Positions 8,437-15,863 of a stretch of 64,000 nt of DNA are shown one piece after another (within the stretch, counting starts at the first letter, position 1; the number at the start of each line of letters is the position of its first letter). Source of the stretch: Tateyamaria omphalii (lineage in GTDB: Bacteria > Pseudomonadota > Alphaproteobacteria > Rhodobacterales > Rhodobacteraceae). Location: positions 191,477-255,476 of the forward strand of contig NZ_BMWT01000002.1 of the NCBI RefSeq assembly GCF_014651375.1, written 5' to 3'. The notes beneath the pieces are model-generated. The model was not told where the DNA came from and did no database searches. It was given only the letters and a program-made list of their open reading frames with translations. The position numbers and the translations under genes were made by a program.

Positions 8437-8993
8437 TGTCGTTGGGAAGACCTATTCTCTGCTCGCTGCTTGCTCTGGGCGCGTTTGCCGCAGCATGCAC
8501 GCAGCCAGCACCTGAGGTTGTTCCAAACGCAGCCGGAAGAGGACCACTGGCGATCCCGCAAAACGGTGCTGCCCTACGCGGGCTCGCAGAAAACAGGACA
8601 TTCCATTTTAGCTTTGGGCAGCGGGGCGTTCAGCTAGAGTACTACGCCGCCTCGGGGGACGCACATCTATGGCTTCAGGAAGAAGCCGAAACCATCGTCG
8701 GCCAATGGAAAATTGTCGAAACGTCAGAACGGGACGAGCCTAGAGTCTGCTTCAACTACCCTTCATCGTCGCTTTTCACTAGTGGACAGAGAAGTGATGA
8801 TAATTGGGAGTGTCACAGACAGTCAGACCTGCAACAGCACGTCATTGCGATTGTCGAAGGCGACCCGTTTGAATTGTCGTCAGGAGTACCGCCAATTGTC
8901 ATTCCAAAAGACGCGCGATGGAGCACATCGCGTGTTGTCGCAGCGACACCGCAGCGTGAAGCCGTTGACTACGTCTATCTGTACAAGAGGTGA
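8436..8993 (+). CDS. Putative lipoprotein of unknown function inserted between the ilv subunit genes
   Basis: 185 residues starting on an ATG that overlaps the stop of the large-subunit gene by one base. The N-terminus is a lipoprotein signal: basic start, hydrophobic run LCSLLALGAFAAAC with Cys21 as the expected lipidation site. The mature part contains alternating aromatic and polar residues (FHFSFGQRGVQLEYYA, GQWKIVETSE, three cysteines), somewhat like small secreted beta-rich domains (DUF995-like), but I cannot assign a family. It ends two bases before the small-subunit Shine-Dalgarno core, so all three are co-transcribed and share the branched-chain attenuator. A link between this envelope protein and amino acid synthesis is not obvious. 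Confidence 0.7.
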   Translation: MSLGRPILCSLLALGAFAAACTQPAPEVVPNAAGRGPLAIPQNGAALRGLAENRTFHFSFGQRGVQLEYYAASGDAHLWLQEEAETIVGQWKIVETSERDEPRVCFNYPSSSLFTSGQRSDDNWECHRQSDLQQHVIAIVEGDPFELSSGVPPIVIPKDARWSTSRVVAATPQREAVDYVYLYKR

Positions 8994-9001
8994 GGAGCAC
9001 C

Positions 9002-9562
9002 ATGTCAGCACTAAAGATTAAAAAAGGCTCTACAAGCCACTCCGCCTACAACCTGCGGCCCACATTCTCGGACGTGGAAGAACGGCACACGCTGGCCGTG
9101 CTGGTCGAAAACGAACCAGGCGTGCTGGCCCGTGTCATTGGCCTGTTCTCGGGACGCGGCTACAACATCGAAAGTCTGACGGTAGCCGAAGTAGATCACA
9201 CCGGTCACCTATCGCGCATCACCATCGTAACCACCGGTACGCCACAGGTGATCGAACAGATCAAAGCGCAACTGGGACGGATCGTATCCGTGCATGAAGT
9301 CCACGACCTTACGGTCGAAGGGCCATCTGTCGAACGGGAACTGGCCATGTTCAAGGTGGCAGGCCAAGGTGACAAGCGGGTGGAAGCGCTGCGTTTGGCG
9401 GATATTTTCCGCGCCAATGTGGTCGACAGCACCCTGGAAAGCTTCGTGTTTGAAATTACCGGCGCCCCGGACAAGATTGACGCTTTTGCTGACTTGATGC
9501 GCCCACTGGGGCTGGTTGAAGTGGCACGGACGGGCGTGGCCGCCCTGCCCCGCGGCGACTAG
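9002..9562 (+). CDS. ilvH: Acetolactate synthase small regulatory subunit
   Basis: 186 residues from the ATG at 9002, chosen because GAGGAG lies just upstream (8992-8997). The N-terminal ACT domain (about residues 25-100) shows HTLAVLVENEPGVLARVIGL and GYNIESLTV, the valine-binding feedback-inhibition module; the C-terminal half matches the ALS_ss_C domain that activates the large subunit. It is the last gene of the attenuator-controlled operon. Its TAG stop lies in a CTAG palindrome that also gives the stop of the convergent regulator gene. Confidence 0.95.
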   Translation: MSALKIKKGSTSHSAYNLRPTFSDVEERHTLAVLVENEPGVLARVIGLFSGRGYNIESLTVAEVDHTGHLSRITIVTTGTPQVIEQIKAQLGRIVSVHEVHDLTVEGPSVERELAMFKVAGQGDKRVEALRLADIFRANVVDSTLESFVFEITGAPDKIDAFADLMRPLGLVEVARTGVAALPRGD

Positions 9563-10362
9563 GCAAACGGCTCGCCCACCTTTAGCAACCTTTTCTCGTA
9601 CGGGGTCAATCCGTCTTCCGTGCAATAGCCCGACGCACGCGCTGCGGCCTTTGCAGGGCCAATCGCGGTTCCAAGATGCTCATAGATCATCCGCACGACC
9701 CGGTCATTGCTCAGAGTTTCCTGCACCGTGCGCGCCACGTATCCAACCCACACATTGTTTTCAAAGGACGTCACGCGGCTTAGATAATTGAATGAAGCCG
9801 TGTGGGACCCCCGCCGCGAGATCAACGCGCTTACGCCGTCTTCCTGGCGCAAAACCAGACCGCGAAATTCGCGTGCTTGCCGCGTGACAGGCATGCCCTG
9901 GACACTCAGGGCTGCCTTTGTCTCGTACCCCCTGACAATCGTCGCCCCATTATCTCTGAATACCCGTACGAGGCCTGTCACAAAACGATCGCTGTCGAGG
10001 AAACTCGCCCTCACAAATCGATAAAACCCGCTTGGGAACAGGTTTTCATCAATCAGTCCAACACCAGCGCCAACAAAATCCCGCAATAGCGGACCGGTTA
10101 GCGGATCAGCACCTGACATGATGTTTTGAACAGGCTCCAAGAGGACGCGCGCATCGACCTGAAAAAAGTCACAGATGCGTGCCAAGACGTCCGGACGCGG
10201 AAAGCTTTCTCCTGACAGGTATCGATTGAATTGAGTTCGGTTGATCCCCAGTTGGCGGGATAGTTCGGAAATGGACGGGTAGCTATCGGCAAGAATCCGC
10301 AAATTCGCACCGAACATGTTGCGCAATTCCGCCGGTGATCTGCGCGTATCAGGCATAGTCAT
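9559..10362 (-). CDS. XRE-family helix-turn-helix regulator
   Basis: About 267 residues from the ATG at 10362 (a TTG at 10392 and ATG at 10356 are alternatives; no start has a strong RBS). The N-terminal HTH is clear: ISELSRQLGINRTQFNRYLS followed by FPRPDVLARICDFFQVD. The rest, about 190 residues, is a larger domain of unknown type with several aromatic and charged motifs (FYRFVRASFLDSDRF), perhaps ligand-binding. It is divergent from the OB-fold-like gene at 10498, and the gap between them holds four copies of TGACGC, one pair as an inverted repeat, which may be its own operator. Ligand and targets are unknown. Confidence 0.8.
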   Translation of the reverse strand: MTMPDTRRSPAELRNMFGANLRILADSYPSISELSRQLGINRTQFNRYLSGESFPRPDVLARICDFFQVDARVLLEPVQNIMSGADPLTGPLLRDFVGAGVGLIDENLFPSGFYRFVRASFLDSDRFVTGLVRVFRDNGATIVRGYETKAALSVQGMPVTRQAREFRGLVLRQEDGVSALISRRGSHTASFNYLSRVTSFENNVWVGYVARTVQETLSNDRVVRMIYEHLGTAIGPAKAAARASGYCTEDGLTPYEKRLLKVGEPFA

Positions 10363-10402
10363 CTCTGTGTTTGTGCTCGAATCGGAATGCAAATCGTTAA
10401 CC

Positions 10403-10461
10403 TGACGCCCATTTGAAACAACCGCTCAAAAATTGACGCCCACTCGCGTCAACGGTGACGC
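10403..10461. promoter_or_regulatory. Repeated TGACGC operator-like sites
   Basis: TGACGC occurs at 10403-10408, 10434-10439 and 10456-10461 and inverted at 10446-10451. The second and inverted copies form TTGACGC-N6-GCGTCAA (10433-10452), a perfect 7-base inverted repeat with one helical turn between half-site centres. It lies between the divergent XRE regulator and the 10498 gene. Confidence 0.55.
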
Positions 10462-10497
10462 AGAACTGCTACTGAACGATACTGCTACCGACACAAA

Positions 10498-10944
10498 ATG
10501 CAAGCGGACGTTACGGACTTAATCATGTCGCAAATGTCTAGAATTGAGTTTGATAAAACTTGTCTAACTCTGGGTATAGCAATGATTGGTGTCATCCTTT
10601 GGAGCGATCCATCGACTGAGAAAGCGGTCATTTGGTGCGAGGACCAAGGCGACCTGGCTTTCCTGTCTCGGGACAATTGTTCCGCATTGCCGGACGACTT
10701 CTTTGACGTCGGCGACATGGTCGAATTTGATGTCTTTGCCGAACGGAACATGCGCAAGGTCAGCCGCGCCAACCTGCTGCGACAAACCCATGACACGTCA
10801 TTGCCCGACAGCTTACGCAGAATAGGACGCGAGAAGCGTGCACTTGTTGATGTCACTGACTCGGCCGAAATCATTCCATTTCGGCTGCACTCAAGACGGC
10901 GGTCGGCTCCAGCAGGTATGTCGCGCCAGGTAGGCGGTATCTAA
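10498..10944 (+). CDS. Hypothetical protein with cold-shock/OB-fold-like core
   Basis: 148 residues. Residues about 25-95 resemble a diverged cold-shock domain: GVILWSDPSTEKAVIWCEDQ echoes the GxVKWF...KGFGFI..DG pattern, followed by GDLAFLSRD and a VGDMVEFDVF segment like the last strands of an OB fold. The RNA-binding aromatic residues of true CspA are only partly present. The tail is basic and low in structure. Starts at 10498 or at 10525 are both possible. It is divergent from the XRE regulator across a repeat-rich promoter. Nucleic acid binding is a guess from the fold resemblance. Confidence 0.6.
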   Translation: MQADVTDLIMSQMSRIEFDKTCLTLGIAMIGVILWSDPSTEKAVIWCEDQGDLAFLSRDNCSALPDDFFDVGDMVEFDVFAERNMRKVSRANLLRQTHDTSLPDSLRRIGREKRALVDVTDSAEIIPFRLHSRRRSAPAGMSRQVGGI

Positions 10945-11047
10945 ACGTCTCTCCAAATGTCGGGCACAATAAAGTCCTGTCGAAATCGCACGCACATCGG
11001 TCAGTCTGCCCTTTATCGTGTAGTCAAACAGCACGAGGGGCCTCCGA

Positions 11048-12202
11048 ATGGACACAACCACCCTGAGCGCAGTGCGCCGTCAAATTTCGTCCGCGCATGG
11101 CTTGCCCAACGAACACTATACCAGCCAAGCGGTGTTCAACGAAGAACGTGAAGCGTTGATGATGGCAGGTTGGTCAGGCCTAGCCGTTGCTGCCGATGTG
11201 CAGGCCCCAGGTGACGCTGTTCCGCTCACTTTTCTCGGCATTCCCCTACTGCTGATCCGCGACAGGTCAGGCATTGTCCGAGTGTTTCACAATATCTGCC
11301 GCCATCGTGGCATGATCCTTGTCGACGCACCGCGCAAGATCGAAGGTGCCATACGATGCCCCTACCACAGTTGGTGCTACTCTACCGAAGGGCGCTTGGT
11401 ATCCACACCGCATGTAGGTGGGCCGGGTCAAAATACTGCCGAAGGTATCGACAAATCTCTGCTCGGGTTAATCGAGGTGCGCAGTCATATTTGGATGGAT
11501 GTCGTCTGGATCAATCTGTCTGGCGATGCACACCCGTTTGAAACAGCCAACGCGGATTTGATTGCCCGGTGGGCAGAGTTCGACAAACCACTCTACCATG
11601 GCGGGTCGGACAGCCGGTTTCAGCTCACCGTGAATTGCAATTGGAAACTGGCAGTCGAGAATTACTGCGAAAGCTACCATCTGCCGTGGGTGCATCCGGA
11701 TCTTAACGTCTACTCGCGGCTTGAAGACCACTATCACATTGAGGCGCCAGGCAGATACTCGGGCCAAGGCACGCGCGTGTACCGACAACTGACAGATGAT
11801 AAGGGCGGCATGTTCCCTGACTTCGCAGGACTAAGCAATAAGTGGGACACTGCAGCGGAATACATCACGGCCTACCCGAATGTCTTGCTTGGCGTGCATC
11901 GCGATCATGCCTTTGCGATCATATTGGTTCCACAGGGCCCAGGGCAAACGGTCGAAAACATACACCTGTATTACGCCCAGCCTGACACCGATCCCGCCTT
12001 GAGGATGCGCAACACCACGCAGTGGAAGCAGGTCTTCGAGGAAGACATTTTTGTTGTCGAAGGCATGCAGCGCGGCCGGCGAACCCCGGCTTTTGACGGC
12101 GGTCGTTTCTCACCGGCGATGGATGGGCCCACGCACCTGTTTCACAGTTGGGTTGCAGACCGAATGATGGCGCACCGTGCAACAACAAACGCATGCGAAT
12201 GA
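11048..12202 (+). CDS. Rieske non-haem iron oxygenase, alpha subunit type
   Basis: 384 residues. The Rieske [2Fe-2S] ligands are Cys84-x-His86 and Cys104-x2-His107 (CRHRG, CPYHSW). The catalytic SRPBCC domain has NWKLAVENYCESYHLPWVHP with His211 and His216 as mononuclear iron ligands. The pattern is that of the choline/glycine-betaine/carnitine monooxygenase and ring-hydroxylating group; the substrate cannot be read from the sequence and no reductase gene is adjacent. GAGGGG lies about ten bases before the ATG. The next small gene overlaps its stop (ATGA), so the two are co-expressed. Confidence 0.88.
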   Translation: MDTTTLSAVRRQISSAHGLPNEHYTSQAVFNEEREALMMAGWSGLAVAADVQAPGDAVPLTFLGIPLLLIRDRSGIVRVFHNICRHRGMILVDAPRKIEGAIRCPYHSWCYSTEGRLVSTPHVGGPGQNTAEGIDKSLLGLIEVRSHIWMDVVWINLSGDAHPFETANADLIARWAEFDKPLYHGGSDSRFQLTVNCNWKLAVENYCESYHLPWVHPDLNVYSRLEDHYHIEAPGRYSGQGTRVYRQLTDDKGGMFPDFAGLSNKWDTAAEYITAYPNVLLGVHRDHAFAIILVPQGPGQTVENIHLYYAQPDTDPALRMRNTTQWKQVFEEDIFVVEGMQRGRRTPAFDGGRFSPAMDGPTHLFHSWVADRMMAHRATTNACE

Positions 12203-12417
12203 ACGATCTTGAGCAGCGTCTTCTGGCGGCCCATACCGATGGCAAGCAAGCCGCTTTGGTCAGTCTGTATCAAGAGGCGGCAACTGCGGCGCCGTCAGAG
12301 CATGAACGTGCTTTTTTCCTGACGCAAGCGCATGTCTTTGCCTTGGAAACGGCGCACCCCGATGCCCCGCTTCTACGTCAAATGCTGATAGAGATGGGGC
12401 GCGAAACACCGCTTTAA
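12199..12417 (+). CDS. Small hypothetical protein coupled to the Rieske oxygenase
   Basis: 72 residues beginning MNDLEQRLLAAHTDGKQAAL, predicted all helical, similar in layout to a short TPR-like helical pair (YQEAATAAPSEHERAFFLTQ, then a second helix). The start at 12199 gives an ATGA overlap with the oxygenase stop; 12193 is also possible. The close coupling suggests an accessory or assembly role for the oxygenase, which is inference. The TAA stop shares two bases with the TAA of the convergent membrane-protein gene. Confidence 0.7.
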   Translation: MNDLEQRLLAAHTDGKQAALVSLYQEAATAAPSEHERAFFLTQAHVFALETAHPDAPLLRQMLIEMGRETPL

Positions 12418-13202
12418 CGTGCACCGGCAGCCATTTGCGCATAGATGTGCCAGGACGCATGTCCAAGCCACGGCAACACAACAACCAGACCCAACAGCCC
12501 AGGCAGCATTGCCAGAAACAGCAGAACCACGATGACAGCCGCCCAACTCAGCATGGGGACAATGTGGGCCTGCACATGCCCCCAACTGGCAAGGATTGCA
12601 GTCATGTAATCCACCTCTCGCGCCAACAGCAGCGGCAGGCCAAACACGCACATCGCAAAGAAGATGAAGGCAAAGATACCGCCGACAACGGTGCCAAGCC
12701 CCATCATCATCAATCCGTCGATGCTTAGGAACACATCAAATGATGTGGTGACGTTCACCATGGGTTTGAGGCCCAGAAAAAGCGCAAAAATCATGTGCCC
12801 CAGAAAGAACCAGAACAGCAGTGCAACCACCATCAGCATTGATAGCCATGGCAGCTGTCTCCCTCGCTCCTCCTGCAACTGCGCCAGGATGACGCCAATT
12901 CCCGCAGGTTGCCCCATCCCGATCCGCCGCGACACTTCGTAGGTTCCAAGTGCACAAAGTGGAGCCACCAGCGGGAACCCGAAAACGGCGAGGATGAGCC
13001 AGAACGTGTGACCGGCCCATATTGTGAGACCTATCAACACCCACCCTGCAATGACGGACGCAATCCCGGTCAAAAGGCCAAAACCCGGCGCCGTGCGGAA
13101 ATCACTCCAACCGGCGGATAAAGCATGGCGAATGAATGCAGGCCGCGGCGCGTCAAATGGCGGCACACCTGCAGGGAGGCTGGGATACGGGTTCGCTTCC
13201 AT
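12414..13202 (-). CDS. Integral membrane protein, DUF2189-like
   Basis: 262 residues from the ATG at 13202, which overlaps the amidase stop by one base (TAATG), a start that makes more sense than upstream codons reading through the amidase. It has about six hydrophobic segments, for example GLLTGIASVIAGWVLIGLTI, FWLILAVFGFPLVAPLCALG and the glycine-rich MLPGLLGLVVVLPWLGHASW near the end. The pattern GFPLVAPLCALGTYEVSRR and GHASWHIY match DUF2189 proteins, conserved in alphaproteobacteria but without known function. Translation is coupled to the amidase gene. Confidence 0.8.
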   Translation of the reverse strand: MEANPYPSLPAGVPPFDAPRPAFIRHALSAGWSDFRTAPGFGLLTGIASVIAGWVLIGLTIWAGHTFWLILAVFGFPLVAPLCALGTYEVSRRIGMGQPAGIGVILAQLQEERGRQLPWLSMLMVVALLFWFFLGHMIFALFLGLKPMVNVTTSFDVFLSIDGLMMMGLGTVVGGIFAFIFFAMCVFGLPLLLAREVDYMTAILASWGHVQAHIVPMLSWAAVIVVLLFLAMLPGLLGLVVVLPWLGHASWHIYAQMAAGAR

Positions 13203-14617
13203 TACATGAGACCCTCCATTCCGGGACGGCGCGCAGGCCAGTCTGTCATATCGTGCCATGCTTGGGCCAATCGCAGCAAGAGCGCGTCGCTGCCCCGCCG
13301 CCCGATCAACTGAAGTCCCATGGGCAGATCGTGCGGCCCACCGAAACCAGCCGGTACACATACTGCGGGCAAGCCTAGTAAACTCGCAGGCACCACGACC
13401 TCCATCCAGCGGTGATACGTATCCATGGCCGTGCCGCCAATCTCGCTCGGCCAATCCATTGAGACGTCGAAAGGCCACATCTGAGCAGAAGGCAACACAA
13501 GCACGTCGTAGCGTTCGAACAAGACCGTGGCGGCCTTGAACCAATGCGATCTTATCACGCTGGCCCGGTGCACTTCCATGGCTGACAGGCCGAGGCCACG
13601 TTCGATCTCCCAGATTGCAGTGTCTTTCAGGTGTTCGCGCTTGGCCGGGTCCGCGTAAAGAACATCAAGGTTCCCGGCGACAGCCCAACTGCGCAACGTA
13701 ATCCAGGACGACCAAATCTCATCGCGATCAAAAGGGGCATCTATGGCGTCCACCGTAACGCCGAGCACCTCCATCTCCGTCAACGCCGCCTTACACAGGT
13801 CCAGCACACCGGCCGCCATGGGCAGAGCACCACCCCAGTCGCCCAGCCAACCAACACACAACCCGTCGGCACCTCCTTCGATCTGTGGCAATGTGGGCGG
13901 TGCATCGACGCCGTGCGGCTGACGCGGATCAGACCCGGCCATTGTATCCAGAAGGGCCGCCAGATCGCTGGGTGTACGGGCCATCGGCCCATTTGTTGAA
14001 AGCTGATGCAGGAAACTGTCACCCATCGGCTCAGACGGGACGAGGCCCCAGCTGGGCCGCATCCCATACACGTTGTTCCATCCGGCCGGGTTGCGTAGCG
14101 ACCCCATCATGTCCGAACCGTCAGCAACGCTCAGCATACCAGTGGCCAAGGCCACCCCTGCCCCACCGGATGACCCGCCAGCGCTGCACTCAGCATTGTA
14201 TGGGTTTCGCGTGGCGCCAAAGACAGGGTTGATGCTGTGCGACCCAAGACCAAACTCAGGAGTGTTTGTTTTTCCGATGATGATCGCTCCGGCTGCACGC
14301 AAACGGGCCACCATGACGTCATCGGATGGTGCAACCTGCCCGGCAAACAAGGGCGATCCCATTGAAGTCAGCAGCCCCTTGGCATTCGCCAAATCCTTGA
14401 TGGCCATCGGGATGCCATGCAACCAACCCGCCTTGGGCGCAGCATCAGCTGCACGCGCTTCGGACATCAAGGTGTCGGCATCTCGCAACGAGACAATCGC
14501 GTTGACCTTGGGATTTATCGCGGCAATGCGGTCAAGCGTACGCTCCATGAGCGTTTCTGCGGTGATATTGCCCGCATCCAGTTGCGCCCGCAGTGCAAGC
14601 GCGCCATCTTCGATCAT
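13202..14617 (-). CDS. Amidase (amidase signature family)
   Basis: 471-residue enzyme of the GatA/AtzF family that hydrolyses an amide bond. The Ser-cisSer-Lys triad is visible: Lys74 in AIKDLANAKG, Ser149 in GGSSGG, and nucleophile Ser173 in MGSLRNPAGW. The usual TDTGGS before the nucleophile reads GSDMMGS. There are no GatB or GatC genes nearby, so it is more likely a catabolic or detoxifying amidase than the glutamyl-tRNA amidotransferase. It is translationally coupled to the downstream membrane protein and lies 39 bases after the prfB stop, and so may be co-transcribed with prfB. Confidence 0.88.
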   Translation of the reverse strand: MIEDGALALRAQLDAGNITAETLMERTLDRIAAINPKVNAIVSLRDADTLMSEARAADAAPKAGWLHGIPMAIKDLANAKGLLTSMGSPLFAGQVAPSDDVMVARLRAAGAIIIGKTNTPEFGLGSHSINPVFGATRNPYNAECSAGGSSGGAGVALATGMLSVADGSDMMGSLRNPAGWNNVYGMRPSWGLVPSEPMGDSFLHQLSTNGPMARTPSDLAALLDTMAGSDPRQPHGVDAPPTLPQIEGGADGLCVGWLGDWGGALPMAAGVLDLCKAALTEMEVLGVTVDAIDAPFDRDEIWSSWITLRSWAVAGNLDVLYADPAKREHLKDTAIWEIERGLGLSAMEVHRASVIRSHWFKAATVLFERYDVLVLPSAQMWPFDVSMDWPSEIGGTAMDTYHRWMEVVVPASLLGLPAVCVPAGFGGPHDLPMGLQLIGRRGSDALLLRLAQAWHDMTDWPARRPGMEGLM

Positions 14618-14656
14618 GTGATTGGCCTCCCTTTACATTGGCAGGCCAAAGGCGGA

Positions 14657-15781
14657 TCAATCCGCCTGTGCCTCGGCCCGGGACTTGCCCGATACATCCA
14701 AGGCTAGCGTGGCCGCCATTAACCCATCAAGATCCCCGTCCAGAACGCCCTTGGTGTCGGACGTCTCGTAATTGGTACGCAGGTCTTTCACCATCTGGTA
14801 GGGTTGCAAGACATAGGATCGGATCTGGTTGCCCCACCCCGCATCGCCCTTGTTCTCGTGCATCTCGTTTACGGCAGCGTTCCGGCGATCCAGTTCCATC
14901 TGATACAGACGGCTTTTCAACGCTTTCATGGCGATGTCGCGGTTCTGGTGCTGGGATTTTTCAGAGCTGGTGACGACGATACCGGTGGGCGCGTGGGTGA
15001 TCCGAACCGCCGAGTCCGTGGTATTCACGTGCTGCCCGCCCGCCCCGGACGACCGGTAGGTGTCGATGCGGATGTCGGCGGGGTTCACCTCGATCTCGAT
15101 ATTGTCGTCCACCACCGGATAAACACCAACAGAGGTAAAGCTGGTGTGGCGTTTGGCGGCACTGTCAAACGGGCTGATGCGAACGAGGCGATGTACGCCG
15201 CTTTCCGACTTCAGCCAGCCATAGGCATTTTGCCCGCTGATCTTGTAGGTCGCCGACTTGATCCCAGCCTCTTCGCCGGCACTCTCCGATTGCAGCTCGA
15301 CCTTATAGCCCTTCTTTTCAGCCCAACGGACATACATCCGAGCCAACATGGCCGCCCAGTCGCAGGATTCCGTGCCACCGGCACCCGAGTTGATCTCAAG
15401 AAAGGTGTCGTTCCCATCCGCTTCGCCATCAAGCAAGGCCTCGAGTTCCTTCTGAGCCGCAGTTTCAGCCAGCGCCTTGATTGCCGCCTCGGCGTCAGAG
15501 ATCACCTCTTCGTCTTCTTCCATCTCACCCAGTTCAATAAGCTCGATGTTGTCTGCGAGGTCCTGCTTGATGCGGTCGTGGGTTTCCATCGCATCCACCA
15601 ACATCTGGCGGTCGCGCATCAGCTTCTGCGCAGCATCGGGATCATCCCACAGATTGGGGTCCTCGACACGCGCGTTGAACTCTTCCAACCGGTGCTGCGC
15701 CGTTTCGACATCCAATCGTTGAGCCAGCAAAGCCACCGACTTTTCAATCTCTTCCACGACATTCTGAATTTCGGCGCGCAT
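14657..15781 (-). CDS. prfB: Peptide chain release factor 2
   Basis: Class I release factor for UGA and UAA stops, 374 residues from the ATG at 15781, which has AGGAAGGG six bases upstream. The GGQ motif ([10 protein letters not shown]) that triggers peptide release and the SPF stop-recognition motif (RISPFD) are both present. The frame is continuous from the start, so the autoregulatory +1 frameshift found in many bacterial prfB genes is absent. It follows the mrcA stop by 82 bases on the same strand. Confidence 0.97.
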   Translation of the reverse strand: MRAEIQNVVEEIEKSVALLAQRLDVETAQHRLEEFNARVEDPNLWDDPDAAQKLMRDRQMLVDAMETHDRIKQDLADNIELIELGEMEEDEEVISDAEAAIKALAETAAQKELEALLDGEADGNDTFLEINSGAGGTESCDWAAMLARMYVRWAEKKGYKVELQSESAGEEAGIKSATYKISGQNAYGWLKSESGVHRLVRISPFDSAAKRHTSFTSVGVYPVVDDNIEIEVNPADIRIDTYRSSGAGGQHVNTTDSAVRITHAPTGIVVTSSEKSQHQNRDIAMKALKSRLYQMELDRRNAAVNEMHENKGDAGWGNQIRSYVLQPYQMVKDLRTNYETSDTKGVLDGDLDGLMAATLALDVSGKSRAEAQAD

Positions 15782-15863
15782 GTCCAACCCTTCCTGGCAG
15801 AGCCTCGGAATAGCCCATGCAAGTCAGCACGACAAGATCACCCGAACCGCTTGGTTCACCCAG

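Noticed and set aside
12414..13544. A 376-residue frame extending the membrane protein to 13544
   Set aside because: The first 114 codons overlap the amidase gene and look random; the ATG at 13202 overlapping the amidase stop is far better.
14657..15781. Programmed +1 frameshift in prfB
   Set aside because: The reading frame is open from the start codon to the end without an internal TGA.
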